The notes below the pieces were generated by a model. That model ran no database searches and was not told the origin of the DNA. It saw only the letters and a list, made by a program, of their open reading frames with translations. Of a stretch of 64,000 bases of DNA, positions 53,105 through 62,089 are shown in pieces. The first letter of the stretch is position 1. Each line of letters starts with the position of its first letter. Origin of the DNA: Roseiarcus sp963732155. GTDB lineage: Bacteria; Pseudomonadota; Alphaproteobacteria; Rhizobiales; Beijerinckiaceae. The translations under genes and the position numbers were made by a program. The stretch covers positions 62,001-126,000 of the forward strand of contig CAVSYB010000017.1 of the NCBI GenBank assembly GCA_963732155.1. Direction: 5' to 3'.

Positions 53105-53127
53105 CAATTTCAAATGGACCCACTACC

Positions 53128-53446
53128 GCAAGCTGCATTTTATTGACCGAGCCGCGACCCCGTGAGACGATGTCGCGTCGCCCTCGTTTGCGATCGCCGC
53201 GCAGGCGGCGATGGTCGGCGCGATCGCCGCGGCGCTCCTATTTCAAGAGAAAAACATCGGCGCGGAACGAAATTGCAGTCTAAGTCATTGATATCGCACA
53301 ATCCGTGACGCGTTTTGCGCCTCCGCGACACGCGAACATCAAGGACTTAGCGCGGGTTTGGCGCCGTTCGCGACGGTTTCCTGCAATTTTCCTCACTTTT
53401 CGCGCCAAAAAAGCGTCGCTGAGAGCCTCGACGTTCGCCCGCCCGC
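53128..53446. other. Intergenic region without supported genes
   Basis: This 319-base stretch between the cassette and the ATPase gene contains short frames with no family resemblance and a moderately A/T-rich part near 53225-53310. It may include the terminator of the permease operon displaced by the cassette. I see no convincing hairpin. Confidence 0.4.
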
Positions 53447-54631
53447 TCAGCCCGCCCTCGCCCCGATCGCAAGCCCGGTTTTCCGGTCGAACAGGTGCAG
53501 GCGCTCGAGGTCGAGGGCGATCGGCAGCCGGTCGCCTTCGCGGATCGCGGAAAAACCATCGACCATCGCCCGCACGCGCGCGCGGTCGCCGCGCGAGCCG
53601 AATTCCGCCGCTTCATCGTCGACGCCGTCGCCGCCGAGCCGGGCCGGCGGGGCGTCGATGTCGAAGTGGACGAGCAGCGACGCGCCGAGGTCTTCGATGA
53701 ACGCCACAGCGCCGCTGATCGCCGCTGACGGACCGTCCGGCGCGGCGACCGTCAGCGCCTCGGGGCGCAGGCCGACGGCGACCGTCCGCCCGGCGTAGTC
53801 GGCGATGGCGGGCTTGCGGTCGAGCAGCGCCGGCGGCAGCGCCAGGGTTTCGGTCCCGAGCGCCAGCGCGTAGCCGCTCTCGCACGATGACACCCTGCCT
53901 TCGAGCAGGTTGATGGCGGGCGAGCCGATGAAGCTCGCCACGAAGAGATTCGCCGGTTCGTGATAAAGCGCGCGCGGCGCGCCGAGTTGCTGCAGCACGC
54001 CATGGTTCATCACCGCGACGCGGTCGCCCATGGTCATCGCCTCGATCTGGTCGTGGGTCACGTAGATCGTGGTGACGCCGGTCATCCTTTGAATGCGCGC
54101 GATCTCGGCGCGCATCTGGACGCGCAGGCGCGCGTCGAGATTGGACAGCGGCTCGTCCATCAAGAAGGCGTGCGGCTCGCGCACGATGGCGCGGCCCATC
54201 GCGACGCGCTGGCGCTGGCCGCCGGAAAGCTGCGCCGGCTTGCGGCCGAGATAGTCCGAAAGTTCGAGGATTTGCGCCGTCGCCTTGACCTTGGCGGCGA
54301 CCTCGCGCCTCGCGAGGCCCCTCACCCTCAGGCCGAAGCCGATGTTCTCAGCGACGGTCAGGTGCGGATAGAGCGCGTAGCTCTGGAACACCATCGCGAT
54401 GTTGCGCTCGCGCGGCGACAGATCGTTGGCGACCGCGCCGCCGACCAGGATCCGCCCCTCGCTGATGTCCTCGAGGCCGGCGACCATCCGCAACGCCGTC
54501 GACTTGCCGCAGCCCGACGGCCCGACGAGGACGAGAAATTCGCCGTCCTCGATCGCCAGGGTCAGCGAGCGAACCGCGTGGAGCCCGTCCGCGTAAAGCT
54601 TGCTGACATTGTCGAAGACGATTTGCGCCAT
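53447..54631 (-). CDS. Sugar ABC transporter ATP-binding protein, MalK/UgpC type
   Basis: A 394-residue ATPase with Walker A GPSGCGKST, signature LSGGQRQRVAMGRAIV, Walker B HAFLMDEPLSNLD and switch VTHDQIEAM. The C-terminal TOBE/OB regulatory domain (from about residue 240; VGLRPEALTV) is the CUT1 hallmark. It is convergent with the two permease genes and likely energises them. The orientation means separate transcription. Confidence 0.9.
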   Translation of the reverse strand: MAQIVFDNVSKLYADGLHAVRSLTLAIEDGEFLVLVGPSGCGKSTALRMVAGLEDISEGRILVGGAVANDLSPRERNIAMVFQSYALYPHLTVAENIGFGLRVRGLARREVAAKVKATAQILELSDYLGRKPAQLSGGQRQRVAMGRAIVREPHAFLMDEPLSNLDARLRVQMRAEIARIQRMTGVTTIYVTHDQIEAMTMGDRVAVMNHGVLQQLGAPRALYHEPANLFVASFIGSPAINLLEGRVSSCESGYALALGTETLALPPALLDRKPAIADYAGRTVAVGLRPEALTVAAPDGPSAAISGAVAFIEDLGASLLVHFDIDAPPARLGGDGVDDEAAEFGSRGDRARVRAMVDGFSAIREGDRLPIALDLERLHLFDRKTGLAIGARAG

Positions 54632-54748
54632 TGCGAGTCGACCGGTTCACGCGAGGATTTTCGCGACGATCGTGGCATACGGGGTCGGCAAGATCAAAGC
54701 GCCGGCGCCCGTTCGGTGCGTGGCGCGGACGACGTCGGTTCGGCCGTT

Positions 54749-55228
54749 TCAGGCGCCGGCCTCGCTCTTCAACCGTTGAAACGCCGCGTTGATCCGCGCC
54801 AGCACCCGGTCGGCGTGGCGGAGAATCTCGTCGGGCAGGCCGAGGGCGGCCAGTCGATCGGGGTGATAGGCCTTGGCGAGCGCGCGCCAGGCGGCGTGGA
54901 TCTCCTCGTCGGTCGCATTGGCGGCGACACCGAGAACAAGGCGAGCGTCGATGGCGTCGAAGCGGCTCCATTCGGCGCCGGCGCGATCGGCGGCGCGCGG
55001 TTCGCCCGCCGCGTGCGGATCGATCCGCGCGATCTCGGTCTTCAGGAGAAAGGCGTTGCGACCCTCCTCGGTCTCCATCTCGACGAAAGGCGCATCGTCG
55101 TTGAGCGCCTCGCGCAGGGTGCGATGCGCCGGAACGAGGATCGCGCCGGTTTCGCTCTCGCCGGAGCGCAGCTTCAACGTGACGCGAAAGCCTCTGAGAT
55201 TGCTCGCTGGATCGGCCTTGCCAAACAT
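54749..55228 (-). CDS. J-domain protein with C-terminal J domain
   Basis: A 159-residue protein. The first 85 residues (LRGFRVTLKLRSGESETGAI and following) have no recognised domain. The C-terminal 70 residues are a J domain with ARLVLGVAANATDEEIHAAW and the HPD motif at 122-124, which stimulates DnaK ATPase. The usual DnaJ order (J domain first) is reversed. It is a small co-chaperone or adaptor; partner unknown. Confidence 0.82.
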   Translation of the reverse strand: MFGKADPASNLRGFRVTLKLRSGESETGAILVPAHRTLREALNDDAPFVEMETEEGRNAFLLKTEIARIDPHAAGEPRAADRAGAEWSRFDAIDARLVLGVAANATDEEIHAAWRALAKAYHPDRLAALGLPDEILRHADRVLARINAAFQRLKSEAGA

Positions 55229-55750
55229 CGTACACAGCGCGGGTGATCGAAGCGGCGGCCCTGCGCTGGCGGCTTCGATTTCGCCGTCCGCACGCTATTG
55301 GCCGAAGATTGCCAAATCGATAAACGAATTCGTCGAACGTGGGGTATGACCGACAGCCGACCCCCGATCGCGACGTCTCGCTCGAACGCCGCCGGGCGAA
55401 AGTGTCGGCCTCGGCGGGCCGGTTGGCGCGGACCCGGTCTATTGAGGCCGTATCCGGGTTGAGCTAGCGTGCCGGCGGCTCACTCGAGCTCGACAGTCGG
55501 CGCTTCGCGCCGCGCCCGCCGCGCGTCTGCTCGGCCCGAAATCGCGCCAAGGAACCCTGCTTCGGCCACGGGAGCTTTTCGTCATGACCGACGCCCCCTC
55601 TCGCGCGATCAGGCTGTTCGGCACGGACGAGCCCGTCGCCCCGTCGCGAATCCTTGCCGCCGGCGCGGCCTGACGTCTCGCCGAGCTTCACGCAGCGCTT
55701 CGTCAGGGGAACGGCGACCGATCTCGCGGAGGCGGCCGGGGGCCATTTCC
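55229..55750. other. Gap with short frames and a truncated gene start
   Basis: This stretch of about 520 bases holds one plausible translation start (described separately at 55584) and otherwise only overlapping arginine-rich frames with no family resemblance. It may contain the remains of a decayed gene. Confidence 0.4.
55584..55673 (+). pseudogene. Truncated gene start, possible remnant
   Basis: A ribosome site GGGAG precedes ATG 55584, which opens 29 residues (RLFGTDEPVAPSRILAAGA) before a TGA at 55671. The wording is protein-like and recalls the N-termini of some sugar-acid lactonase-type proteins (for example D-apionate lactonase), but 29 residues are too few to assign. Nothing continuous follows in any frame. 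A larger gene may have been lost by frameshift or deletion. Confidence 0.3.
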
Positions 55751-57046
55751 TCAGGTCGGCGACGACAGCCTTTGAGCCCGACGACCAACCAGGATCGAAC
55801 GCTCCGGAGGCTGTTCCCATCCGAAAACGCTGCGGCCTTCGTAGCTGTGCGAGTCCCGGCGCTCCTGCGCAATCAACGCCTCGACGGAGCGGCCCGAGGC
55901 GTGGCGCTCGAGCCGGCGAGCCTGATCGTCGAGCCGCCTCAGCGCGCCCAGTTCCTCCTCGCACCCTAGCCTCGCCTTTCGCACCGCCGACTTCAGCACC
56001 CGGATCGTCTGGTCATAGACTAGGGTCGGGACCGGAAACGGATGCCGGTCCTTGCCGCCATGAGCCAGAGAAAACCGCGCGGGATCGCTGAACCGGCAGG
56101 GCGCGCCATGCAGCACTTCGGCGACCATCGCCAACGCGCGCACGGTTCGCGGGCCAATCCCGGGAACGAGCAGCAATTCGGAAAAATCCTTCGGGCCGCG
56201 ATCCGCGGCCGCCGCCAGATTGCCGTGCAGGCGCCGCGCCAGCACGTCGGCCGGGCGAACGTCATGATGGCTCGGCATGACGAGGTGCGGCAACGAAAGC
56301 TGCTGTTGAGGGCGCGGCGCGGACGACCGCTCGGCCCGGCGCTCCGCCAGCGCAAATTCGCGCACGATTCCGTCCGGCCCCAATGATTGCAGCATCGCCA
56401 CCTGATCGAGCCGCGAGGCCTCGGCGCGGCGGTCGGTGAGATTGACGATCTCGCCTTGAGGGGGACCGTCGATGGCGGCGTGCGGCGCATCGACGAAGCT
56501 TTGCAATCCCTCTGAAAGCCAGTGATAGCGGCGCGCCTGCTTGCGCGCGCCGTTCATCCCCTGCTGCACCACGACCCAACGACCCTCGTCGGTGACGATG
56601 AAGCCATGCAGATAAAGATCGAAGCCGTCCTGCACGGCGGCGTTGTCGACTTTGGCGACGAGCCGGCTCGCGGCGGCGAGCGCCGCGCCGTCGAATCCGA
56701 CGCGCTCGCCGATCGCAACGAGCTCGTGCGGAGTCTGCCTCGAATGCTTGCCGCGGCCGCCGCAGACGTGCACGCCGAGCTGGCCCGCCAATGGCGCGAG
56801 GCCGCGCTTCAGCGCCCCGATGACGCTCGTCGTTATGCCGGAGGAGTGCCAGTCCATCCCCATCACCGCGCCGAAGGACTGAAACCAGAAGGGATGGGCG
56901 AGCCGGCGCAGCAGCTCGTCGCGGCCGTAGTGATGGACGATCGCCTCGCACATCACCGCGCCGAGCCGCGTCATCCGGTCGGCCAGCCATTTCGGCACCG
57001 CCCCGCCATGCAGGGGAAGATCCGCGCTTCCAGCTCGTCGCGCCAT
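55751..57046 (-). CDS. DUF763-family protein with helix-hairpin-helix-like motif
   Basis: A 431-residue protein that begins MARRAGSADLPLHGGAVPKWL, the family signature, with WFQSFGAVMGMDWHSSGITTSV and HVCGGRGKHSRQTP. Near residue 300 the segment SELLLVPGIGPRTVRALAM is a helix-hairpin-helix-type DNA-binding motif, followed by FSLAHGGKDRHPFPVP. The family occurs in archaea and scattered bacteria and has no established function; DNA binding or repair is a fair guess from the motif. It starts at ATG 57046 with GAGG upstream and stands alone between a sugar importer and a J-domain gene. Confidence 0.82.
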   Translation of the reverse strand: MARRAGSADLPLHGGAVPKWLADRMTRLGAVMCEAIVHHYGRDELLRRLAHPFWFQSFGAVMGMDWHSSGITTSVIGALKRGLAPLAGQLGVHVCGGRGKHSRQTPHELVAIGERVGFDGAALAAASRLVAKVDNAAVQDGFDLYLHGFIVTDEGRWVVVQQGMNGARKQARRYHWLSEGLQSFVDAPHAAIDGPPQGEIVNLTDRRAEASRLDQVAMLQSLGPDGIVREFALAERRAERSSAPRPQQQLSLPHLVMPSHHDVRPADVLARRLHGNLAAAADRGPKDFSELLLVPGIGPRTVRALAMVAEVLHGAPCRFSDPARFSLAHGGKDRHPFPVPTLVYDQTIRVLKSAVRKARLGCEEELGALRRLDDQARRLERHASGRSVEALIAQERRDSHSYEGRSVFGWEQPPERSILVGRRAQRLSSPT

Positions 57047-57138
57047 CCGCTTGCCTCGAACTAATGTTCCTGAAATGTTCCTAGCACGAGTTGGGGCGGG
57101 CGGCCAGGGCGGTTGGGCGAACGTTCGCTGCGGCGCGG

Positions 57139-58128
57139 CTATCCGGTCAGCCGCGTGTAGGCCGCCGCCATCAGGAAGATAATCGCCCCGTAGAGGATCT
57201 GCTTGACCGGCTCGGGCGAGTCGAGCAGCGTCAGCAGCCCGTTCAGCACGGTGAGGATCAGCGCGCCGACGATGCTTCCGGCGTAGCCGCCGCGGCCGCC
57301 GAAGATCGACGTGCCGCCGATGATGACGGCGGCGATCGAGGGCAGCAGGTAAGTGTCGGCGAGACTGAGGTCGGCCGAATTCGTGTAGCCGACGAGAGCG
57401 ATGCCGGCGGTCGCGGCGAGCAGGCTGCAGAGCGTGTAATCGGCGAGCAGCACCTGCCAGACGCGAACCCCGGCGAGTTCGCAAGCCTCGCGATTGTCGC
57501 CGACCGCGTAGAGCAGGCGGCCGAAACCCGTTCGATTCAGGCCGGCGATGACGATCGCCGCGATCGGCGCCCAGAGAAAGAGATCGATCGGCACCGCGCC
57601 CCACACCCGCCCGGAGCCCAGAACGTGAATGAACTCGGGGACGACGGAACGGGTCGAGAGAATGCGCTGGCTGTAGACGATGATTGCGCCCTGGGTCATC
57701 AGTCCGGCGCCGAGCGTCATCACCAACGGCTGCACGCGCAGCAGAGCGATGCCGATGCCGTTGACGAGGCCGACCAGCAGGCCGAGCGCCAGTCCGATCG
57801 CGACGGCCGCGACGCTGCCGAATTGCAGCACCGTCGTCGTCATGAGAAAGGCCGCGCCGGTGGCGACGCTGACCACGGAAAGGTCGATGCCGCCGGTCAG
57901 CATCACCAGCGTCTGCCCCGCCGCGAAAATACCCAGCGGCGCTGCGAACAGCAGCGTGTTGGAAAGCCAGTCCGAATTGACCGTGCCCGGCTTCACGACC
58001 TCGACGCAGCCGATGAACAGGAACAGCAGAACGACGAGCACGAAGATCGTGTTGCGCTGCGCCAGCAGCGACAGGCCGCGGGCGGCGTCGTGCAGTCTGG
58101 CGGCCGCGCCGCCCGCCTCGCCGCTCAT
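57139..58128 (-). CDS. Sugar ABC transporter permease, RbsC type (second permease)
   Basis: A 329-residue permease with eight to ten hydrophobic segments and the RbsC motifs LVMLTGGIDLSVVSVATGAAF and AAVIIGGTSIFGGRGGYAGS. The ATG at 58128 overlaps the stop of the first permease. It completes a CUT2 importer with two different permease chains, as in some rhizobial polyol or sugar systems. Confidence 0.9.
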   Translation of the reverse strand: MSGEAGGAAARLHDAARGLSLLAQRNTIFVLVVLLFLFIGCVEVVKPGTVNSDWLSNTLLFAAPLGIFAAGQTLVMLTGGIDLSVVSVATGAAFLMTTTVLQFGSVAAVAIGLALGLLVGLVNGIGIALLRVQPLVMTLGAGLMTQGAIIVYSQRILSTRSVVPEFIHVLGSGRVWGAVPIDLFLWAPIAAIVIAGLNRTGFGRLLYAVGDNREACELAGVRVWQVLLADYTLCSLLAATAGIALVGYTNSADLSLADTYLLPSIAAVIIGGTSIFGGRGGYAGSIVGALILTVLNGLLTLLDSPEPVKQILYGAIIFLMAAAYTRLTG

Positions 58129-59150
58129 TTGCGCGCCTTCGCCAGCGAGAAGAAGCCGCCGACCATGACCACCAGCACGATCAATGTCCCCTGGATCACC
58201 TGGCCGAAATTGGGGTCGATGTTCAGAAAGATGAGATCGGCCGGAATGAAGGTCAGCACGAAGGCGGCGATGACGGGTCCGACGACGCCGCCGCGTCCGC
58301 CGAGCAGGCTGACCCCGCCGATCACGACCGCAGCGAGACCGCTCAGCGTGTAGAGGACGCCGGCGCGCGGCGAGCCGATGCCTGTCGTCATCGTGAGACC
58401 GAGCCCGCCGAGCGCGCTGAACAGGCCGCTCAGCACATAGGCGCTGACGCGCGCCAGTCCCACATCGACGCCGCTGCGGAACGCCGCGATGCGATCGCTG
58501 CCGACGGCGTAGATCAGCAGCCTCAGGCGGCTGCGTCGGACCGGCGCCCAGATCACGACGATCGATGCGACGAGCAAGAGGAGCGAATTCGAGATCCAGG
58601 GCGAGAGAAAAGCGCCGGTGCCAAGCGCCTGGAAGGCGTCGGGCGCGCCGCCGCCGGGCTTTTCCAGAATCAGGAGCGCCACGCCGCCCCAGATGAAACC
58701 CGTCGTCAGCGTGACGATGACGTCCGGAACGCGAGACAGCACGATCGACAGCCCGTTGATCGCGCCGACGACGCCGCCGGTGACGAACACCAGCGCGGCG
58801 AGGGCCAGCGAGCGCTCGAAACTCGCATTCTCCATCGTGCTCGCCGCCAGGACGTTGCAGACCGCGATCATCGAGCCGATGGAAAGATCGATGCCGCCGG
58901 AGATCACCACGATCGACTGGGCGGCCGCGGCGAAAGCGAGCGGCAGCGCCGCCATTGCAACGGATTGCGCGTCGAACGAATCGAAATTGGGATGGATCGC
59001 CACGGTGGCGGCGAAGAAGATGACGAGCAGCGCCGGCATGCCGAACAGGGCGGTGTGCTGCGCGAAGACGGCCCTGACGCGCTCGACCAGCGTCGTCCCG
59101 CGCCGCTGCGTTGGCGCGCCGACCGCGCCTTGACCGGGTGGGGCGCTCAT
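58125..59150 (-). CDS. Sugar ABC transporter permease, RbsC type (first permease)
   Basis: A 341-residue permease with IVVISGGIDLSIGSMIAVCNV and AAVVIGGVSLLGGRGGVVGP, the paired signatures of the CUT2 permease family. Its start lies inside the end of the ATPase gene. The cytoplasmic N-terminus is about 30 residues longer than usual and rich in Gly and Pro. Confidence 0.9.
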   Translation of the reverse strand: MSAPPGQGAVGAPTQRRGTTLVERVRAVFAQHTALFGMPALLVIFFAATVAIHPNFDSFDAQSVAMAALPLAFAAAAQSIVVISGGIDLSIGSMIAVCNVLAASTMENASFERSLALAALVFVTGGVVGAINGLSIVLSRVPDVIVTLTTGFIWGGVALLILEKPGGGAPDAFQALGTGAFLSPWISNSLLLLVASIVVIWAPVRRSRLRLLIYAVGSDRIAAFRSGVDVGLARVSAYVLSGLFSALGGLGLTMTTGIGSPRAGVLYTLSGLAAVVIGGVSLLGGRGGVVGPVIAAFVLTFIPADLIFLNIDPNFGQVIQGTLIVLVVMVGGFFSLAKARK

Positions 59151-60682
59151 GCGGATTGCGCGACGCGCGAAGAGAGCCCGTGCGCAGCGCGCAGCAAAGT
59201 CGCCTCATCGGCCGCGCCGGCGGGCATTTCGTCGACGATACGGCCGCCGAACAGCACGATCGCGCGATCGCAGGAGAGCTGAATTTCGGGCAGTTCGGAC
59301 GAGAACAGCAGAACCGCGGATCCGGCATCGGCGAATTCGCGAACGAGTCGATAGATTTGATGCTTCGTTCCGATGTCGATGCCGCGCGTGGCGTCGAACC
59401 ACAGCAGGACCTTGAATCCGCTCGCGACCCAGCGCGCGATGACGACCTTCTGCTGGTTTCCGCCGCTGAGCTGGCGCACCTGCGACTCGGCGCGGGTGTC
59501 GATCTGCAGCCGCCGCACCGCGGCGCCGACGCGCTCGCGCTCGCGGCGCGTCGGGATCAGGCCCCATTGCGGGATGCGGCGATACGAGGGCAGCGCGACG
59601 TTTTCGCCTATGGAGCGCTGCTGCAGCAGCGCCTGCAGGCGACTGGCCGGCACCAGCACGATGCCCGCTGCGATCGCGTCGGCGGGATGGCGAAGCCGCA
59701 AGGTCCTGCCGTCGAGGGCGATCTCGCCGGACTCGACGGAGCGGACGCCGGCGATGCACTCGAAAAGCTCCTCCTGGCCCTGTCCCTCCAGCGCCGCGAC
59801 GCCGAGAATCTCGCCCGGCCGCAAGCGGAACGACACGCAATCGAGCACCCGGCCGGACAGGTTCCGCACTTCGAGCGCCGGCGCGGCGTCGCGCGACAAA
59901 CCCGTCGCGACCTTTTCGCCGACCGCCGCCGGCCGGGCGCCCTCGACCTTGCGGCCGAGCATCAACGAGACGATCTCGTCCTCGCGGCCGGCCGCCGTCT
60001 CCGTCACGCCGACGACGACGCCGTCGCGCAACACCGTGGCGCGGTCGCAATGCGCGGCGACCTCCGCCATGCGGTGCGAAATGAAAATGATCGACCGGCC
60101 GCGTTCGCGCCAGTGACGCATCACATTGAAGACCCTCTCGGCGAGATCGCTCGGCAGCGCGGCGGTGATCTCGTCGAGCATCAGGATCTGGGGATCGGAG
60201 GCGAGCGCGCGAGCCAGATCGATCAGCCGCAGGGTGGGGTAGGGCAGGTCGCGCACGAAGGCCGAAAACGGCACGTCGGCGAGACCGAGCGCCTCCATCC
60301 AGCGGCGCACTTCGGCAATCGGCACCGTCGCGAGGCGCATGTTGTCGAGAACCGTCAGATCGGGAACAAGCGCCGGGTCCTGATAGACCGACACGATGCC
60401 GTAAAGGCGCGCCTCCTTGGGCGAGCGAAACGACCTCGCCGCGCCGCCGACCGCGACGGTCCCGCCGTCCGGCGGGAACACGCCGGTGAGAATCTTCACC
60501 AGGGTGCTCTTGCCCGCCCCGTTGGCGCCCATCAGTGCGTGAATCTCGCCGGCGCGCACGCTCATCGTCGCCGATCGCAGCGCGACGACCGAGCCGAAAC
60601 GCTTGCTCACGTTGCGAACTTCGAGAAGATCTTCCTTCGCGGTCACCAAGTCGCCCGTTTCGCCGATATCTCGCCCGATCAA
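59147..60682 (-). CDS. Sugar ABC transporter ATP-binding protein, RbsA type
   Basis: A 511-residue double ATPase typical of CUT2 importers. The first domain has Walker A GANGAGKST, Walker B ILMLDEITAALP and switch ISHRMAE. The second has the degenerate P-loop region VAALEGQGQEELFE, signature LSGGNQQKV and LLWFDATRGID. In the first domain Thr-Ala-Ala-Leu follows the catalytic Glu region. The start is uncertain: a TTG at 60682 after AGG, or a GTG at 60646. It is followed by both permeases with four-base overlaps. Confidence 0.88.
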   Translation of the reverse strand: MIGRDIGETGDLVTAKEDLLEVRNVSKRFGSVVALRSATMSVRAGEIHALMGANGAGKSTLVKILTGVFPPDGGTVAVGGAARSFRSPKEARLYGIVSVYQDPALVPDLTVLDNMRLATVPIAEVRRWMEALGLADVPFSAFVRDLPYPTLRLIDLARALASDPQILMLDEITAALPSDLAERVFNVMRHWRERGRSIIFISHRMAEVAAHCDRATVLRDGVVVGVTETAAGREDEIVSLMLGRKVEGARPAAVGEKVATGLSRDAAPALEVRNLSGRVLDCVSFRLRPGEILGVAALEGQGQEELFECIAGVRSVESGEIALDGRTLRLRHPADAIAAGIVLVPASRLQALLQQRSIGENVALPSYRRIPQWGLIPTRRERERVGAAVRRLQIDTRAESQVRQLSGGNQQKVVIARWVASGFKVLLWFDATRGIDIGTKHQIYRLVREFADAGSAVLLFSSELPEIQLSCDRAIVLFGGRIVDEMPAGAADEATLLRAAHGLSSRVAQSA

Positions 60683-60858
60683 CTGCTCAACCTGGAATCG
60701 CTGACGCCGCCGGATGCGAGGAACGGCTCGCCAAGCCCTCGTCCCCTTCGGCGGCCGCCCGATCTCAGACTCGTTCCGCGGCGCGCGCCCGGAGGAGCGT
60801 CGCGCCGCGGAATCGTCTCGAAACGTCGGGCGCGGTCAGCGCCGAAGCGCCGGGTCGA

Positions 60859-61902
60859 TCACTCGCCGGGGCCTTTGCACGCCTTCTCCTGGGCGGCCGT
60901 GAAGTGTCCGTAGTCCTTTTCGGGGCCATAGACGGGGTCGGTGGGAGCGACATCCGGGTCGTAGAGCGCCTTCAGCTTCGCGACGCCTTCTTCGGTGGTG
61001 TTGTCGTACCAGGCGGTCGGCACCGTCGTCACCTTGTCGCGAGGCTTCTTCTGCAGAACGTCGAGCGCGACGACCAGGCCGGCGGCGCCGATCGCCGGCG
61101 AGTTGCTGACTGCGACGCCGACGAGCCCGTCTTTCTTGTAGTCGATCAACTGCTTGATGAAGCCGTTGTTGTCCGCCCCGACGAGCGGCACGAACGGCTT
61201 GTGGGCGGCCTTCATCGCCTCGATCACCGTATAGTCGATTCCGGAGGTCCAGACCCCGTCGAAATGCTTGCCCGAAGCGAGCATGGTCGACATCTGTTGC
61301 GCCGCCTTTTCGTTCGACCAGTCCATGAACGTCGTGGCGACCACCTTGATCCCGGGATAATCCTTGAGAACCCCCTCGAAACCCGACTGTCGGACGCCGT
61401 CTCCCGGCGCCCCGTCGATGCCGCGCATCTCGTAGACGTCGCCCTTGCCCTTCAGTTGATCGAACAGCCACTTGGCGCCGACCTTGGCGTAGGTCACCTG
61501 GTCGCCGGTCACGATATACGCTTCCGGAGCGCTGACCGGCTGGTCCGCCGCCACGACGAGGATTCCCTTCTCGGCCGCCGCCTTGATGACGCCGTTGAGC
61601 GCCTTCTCGTCCGACGGGTTGATGATGATGGCGTTGACGCCCGCCGAAATCATCGTGCGCAGGTCGGCGATCTGCTCGGAAGGACCCGCCTCGCGATTGG
61701 CCAGAACGATCTTCGACACGAGGCCCGAGGCCAGCGCCTCGGCCTTGATCGAGCAGACGAACTCCTCGCGCCAGCTGTTGCCGATGTGGGTGTTGGAAAC
61801 GCCGATCACAAATTGCTGCGCGGCGCTCGCGTCGCCGACGGGCGCGACCCCCCAAACGGCCGCGCCCAGTGCGAGCGCGGCGACACTCATGCGGTAGTTC
61901 AT
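60859..61902 (-). CDS. Sugar ABC transporter substrate-binding protein (CUT2, periplasmic binding family 4)
   Basis: A 347-residue periplasmic protein with a signal peptide (MNYRMSVAALALGAAVWGVA, cleavage near DASA-AQQ). The mature sequence FVIGVSNTHIGNSWREEFV and GVNAIIINPSDEKALNGVIKAA is the ribose-type binding-protein fold. AGGGAGG lies just before the ATG at 61902. It leads the importer operon (binding protein, ATPase, two permeases). The adjacent isomerase and dehydrogenase suggest a polyol, inositol-like or pentose ligand. Confidence 0.9.
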   Translation of the reverse strand: MNYRMSVAALALGAAVWGVAPVGDASAAQQFVIGVSNTHIGNSWREEFVCSIKAEALASGLVSKIVLANREAGPSEQIADLRTMISAGVNAIIINPSDEKALNGVIKAAAEKGILVVAADQPVSAPEAYIVTGDQVTYAKVGAKWLFDQLKGKGDVYEMRGIDGAPGDGVRQSGFEGVLKDYPGIKVVATTFMDWSNEKAAQQMSTMLASGKHFDGVWTSGIDYTVIEAMKAAHKPFVPLVGADNNGFIKQLIDYKKDGLVGVAVSNSPAIGAAGLVVALDVLQKKPRDKVTTVPTAWYDNTTEEGVAKLKALYDPDVAPTDPVYGPEKDYGHFTAAQEKACKGPGE

Positions 61903-61956
61903 CGTTTCCTCCCTGTCGGCGGCTGGCGTCGCGCGCACCGCCGGTTTCAGCCAGAT

Positions 61957-61977
61957 CGCCGCAAACTTTTTGCGGCG
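61957..61977. promoter_or_regulatory. Perfect 9-bp inverted repeat between isomerase and binding-protein genes
   Basis: CGCCGCAAA (61957-61965) and TTTGCGGCG (61969-61977) are perfect complements around a three-base loop, in the 187-base gap between two minus-strand genes. It could be an intrinsic-type hairpin ending the isomerase transcript (no T-run follows, so termination would be weak) or an operator for a LacI-type regulator of the importer. Confidence 0.4.
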
Positions 61978-62089
61978 CGCGCGAATGTCGACGGCCTCGT
62001 ATCGAGTCCGGTCTTCTGCGGACCTTGTCGCTCGCGCCGGTTTGAACGTAGCGATGGCGCAACGAGCGTGTCAACTTGAGGAACGCGCT

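Larger units (their letters stand above)
52378..53127. mobile_element. Transposon-like cassette with terminal inverted repeats and no transposase
   Basis: The left end GGTAGTGTCTCAGTTTGAA (from 52378) and the reverse complement of the right end, GGTAGTGGGTCCATTTGAA (from 53127), agree at 18 of the first 22 positions. They bound 750 bases whose A/T content is visibly higher than the flanks. Inside are three short overlapping plus-strand genes and no transposase. The design fits a non-autonomous insertion element or mobile insertion cassette moved by a transposase in trans. IS1595-type elements are a candidate parent because they often carry passenger genes. No target-site duplication could be identified. 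Confidence 0.65.

Noticed and set aside
52366..53140. Target-site duplication flanking the transposon-like cassette
   Set aside because: The eight bases outside the left end (CGGTGCTG) and right end (GCAAGCTG) are not the same, so no duplication can be claimed.
53128..53446. Short frames after the cassette as additional cassette genes
   Set aside because: They lie outside the right terminal repeat, lack good ribosome sites and show no protein-like composition.
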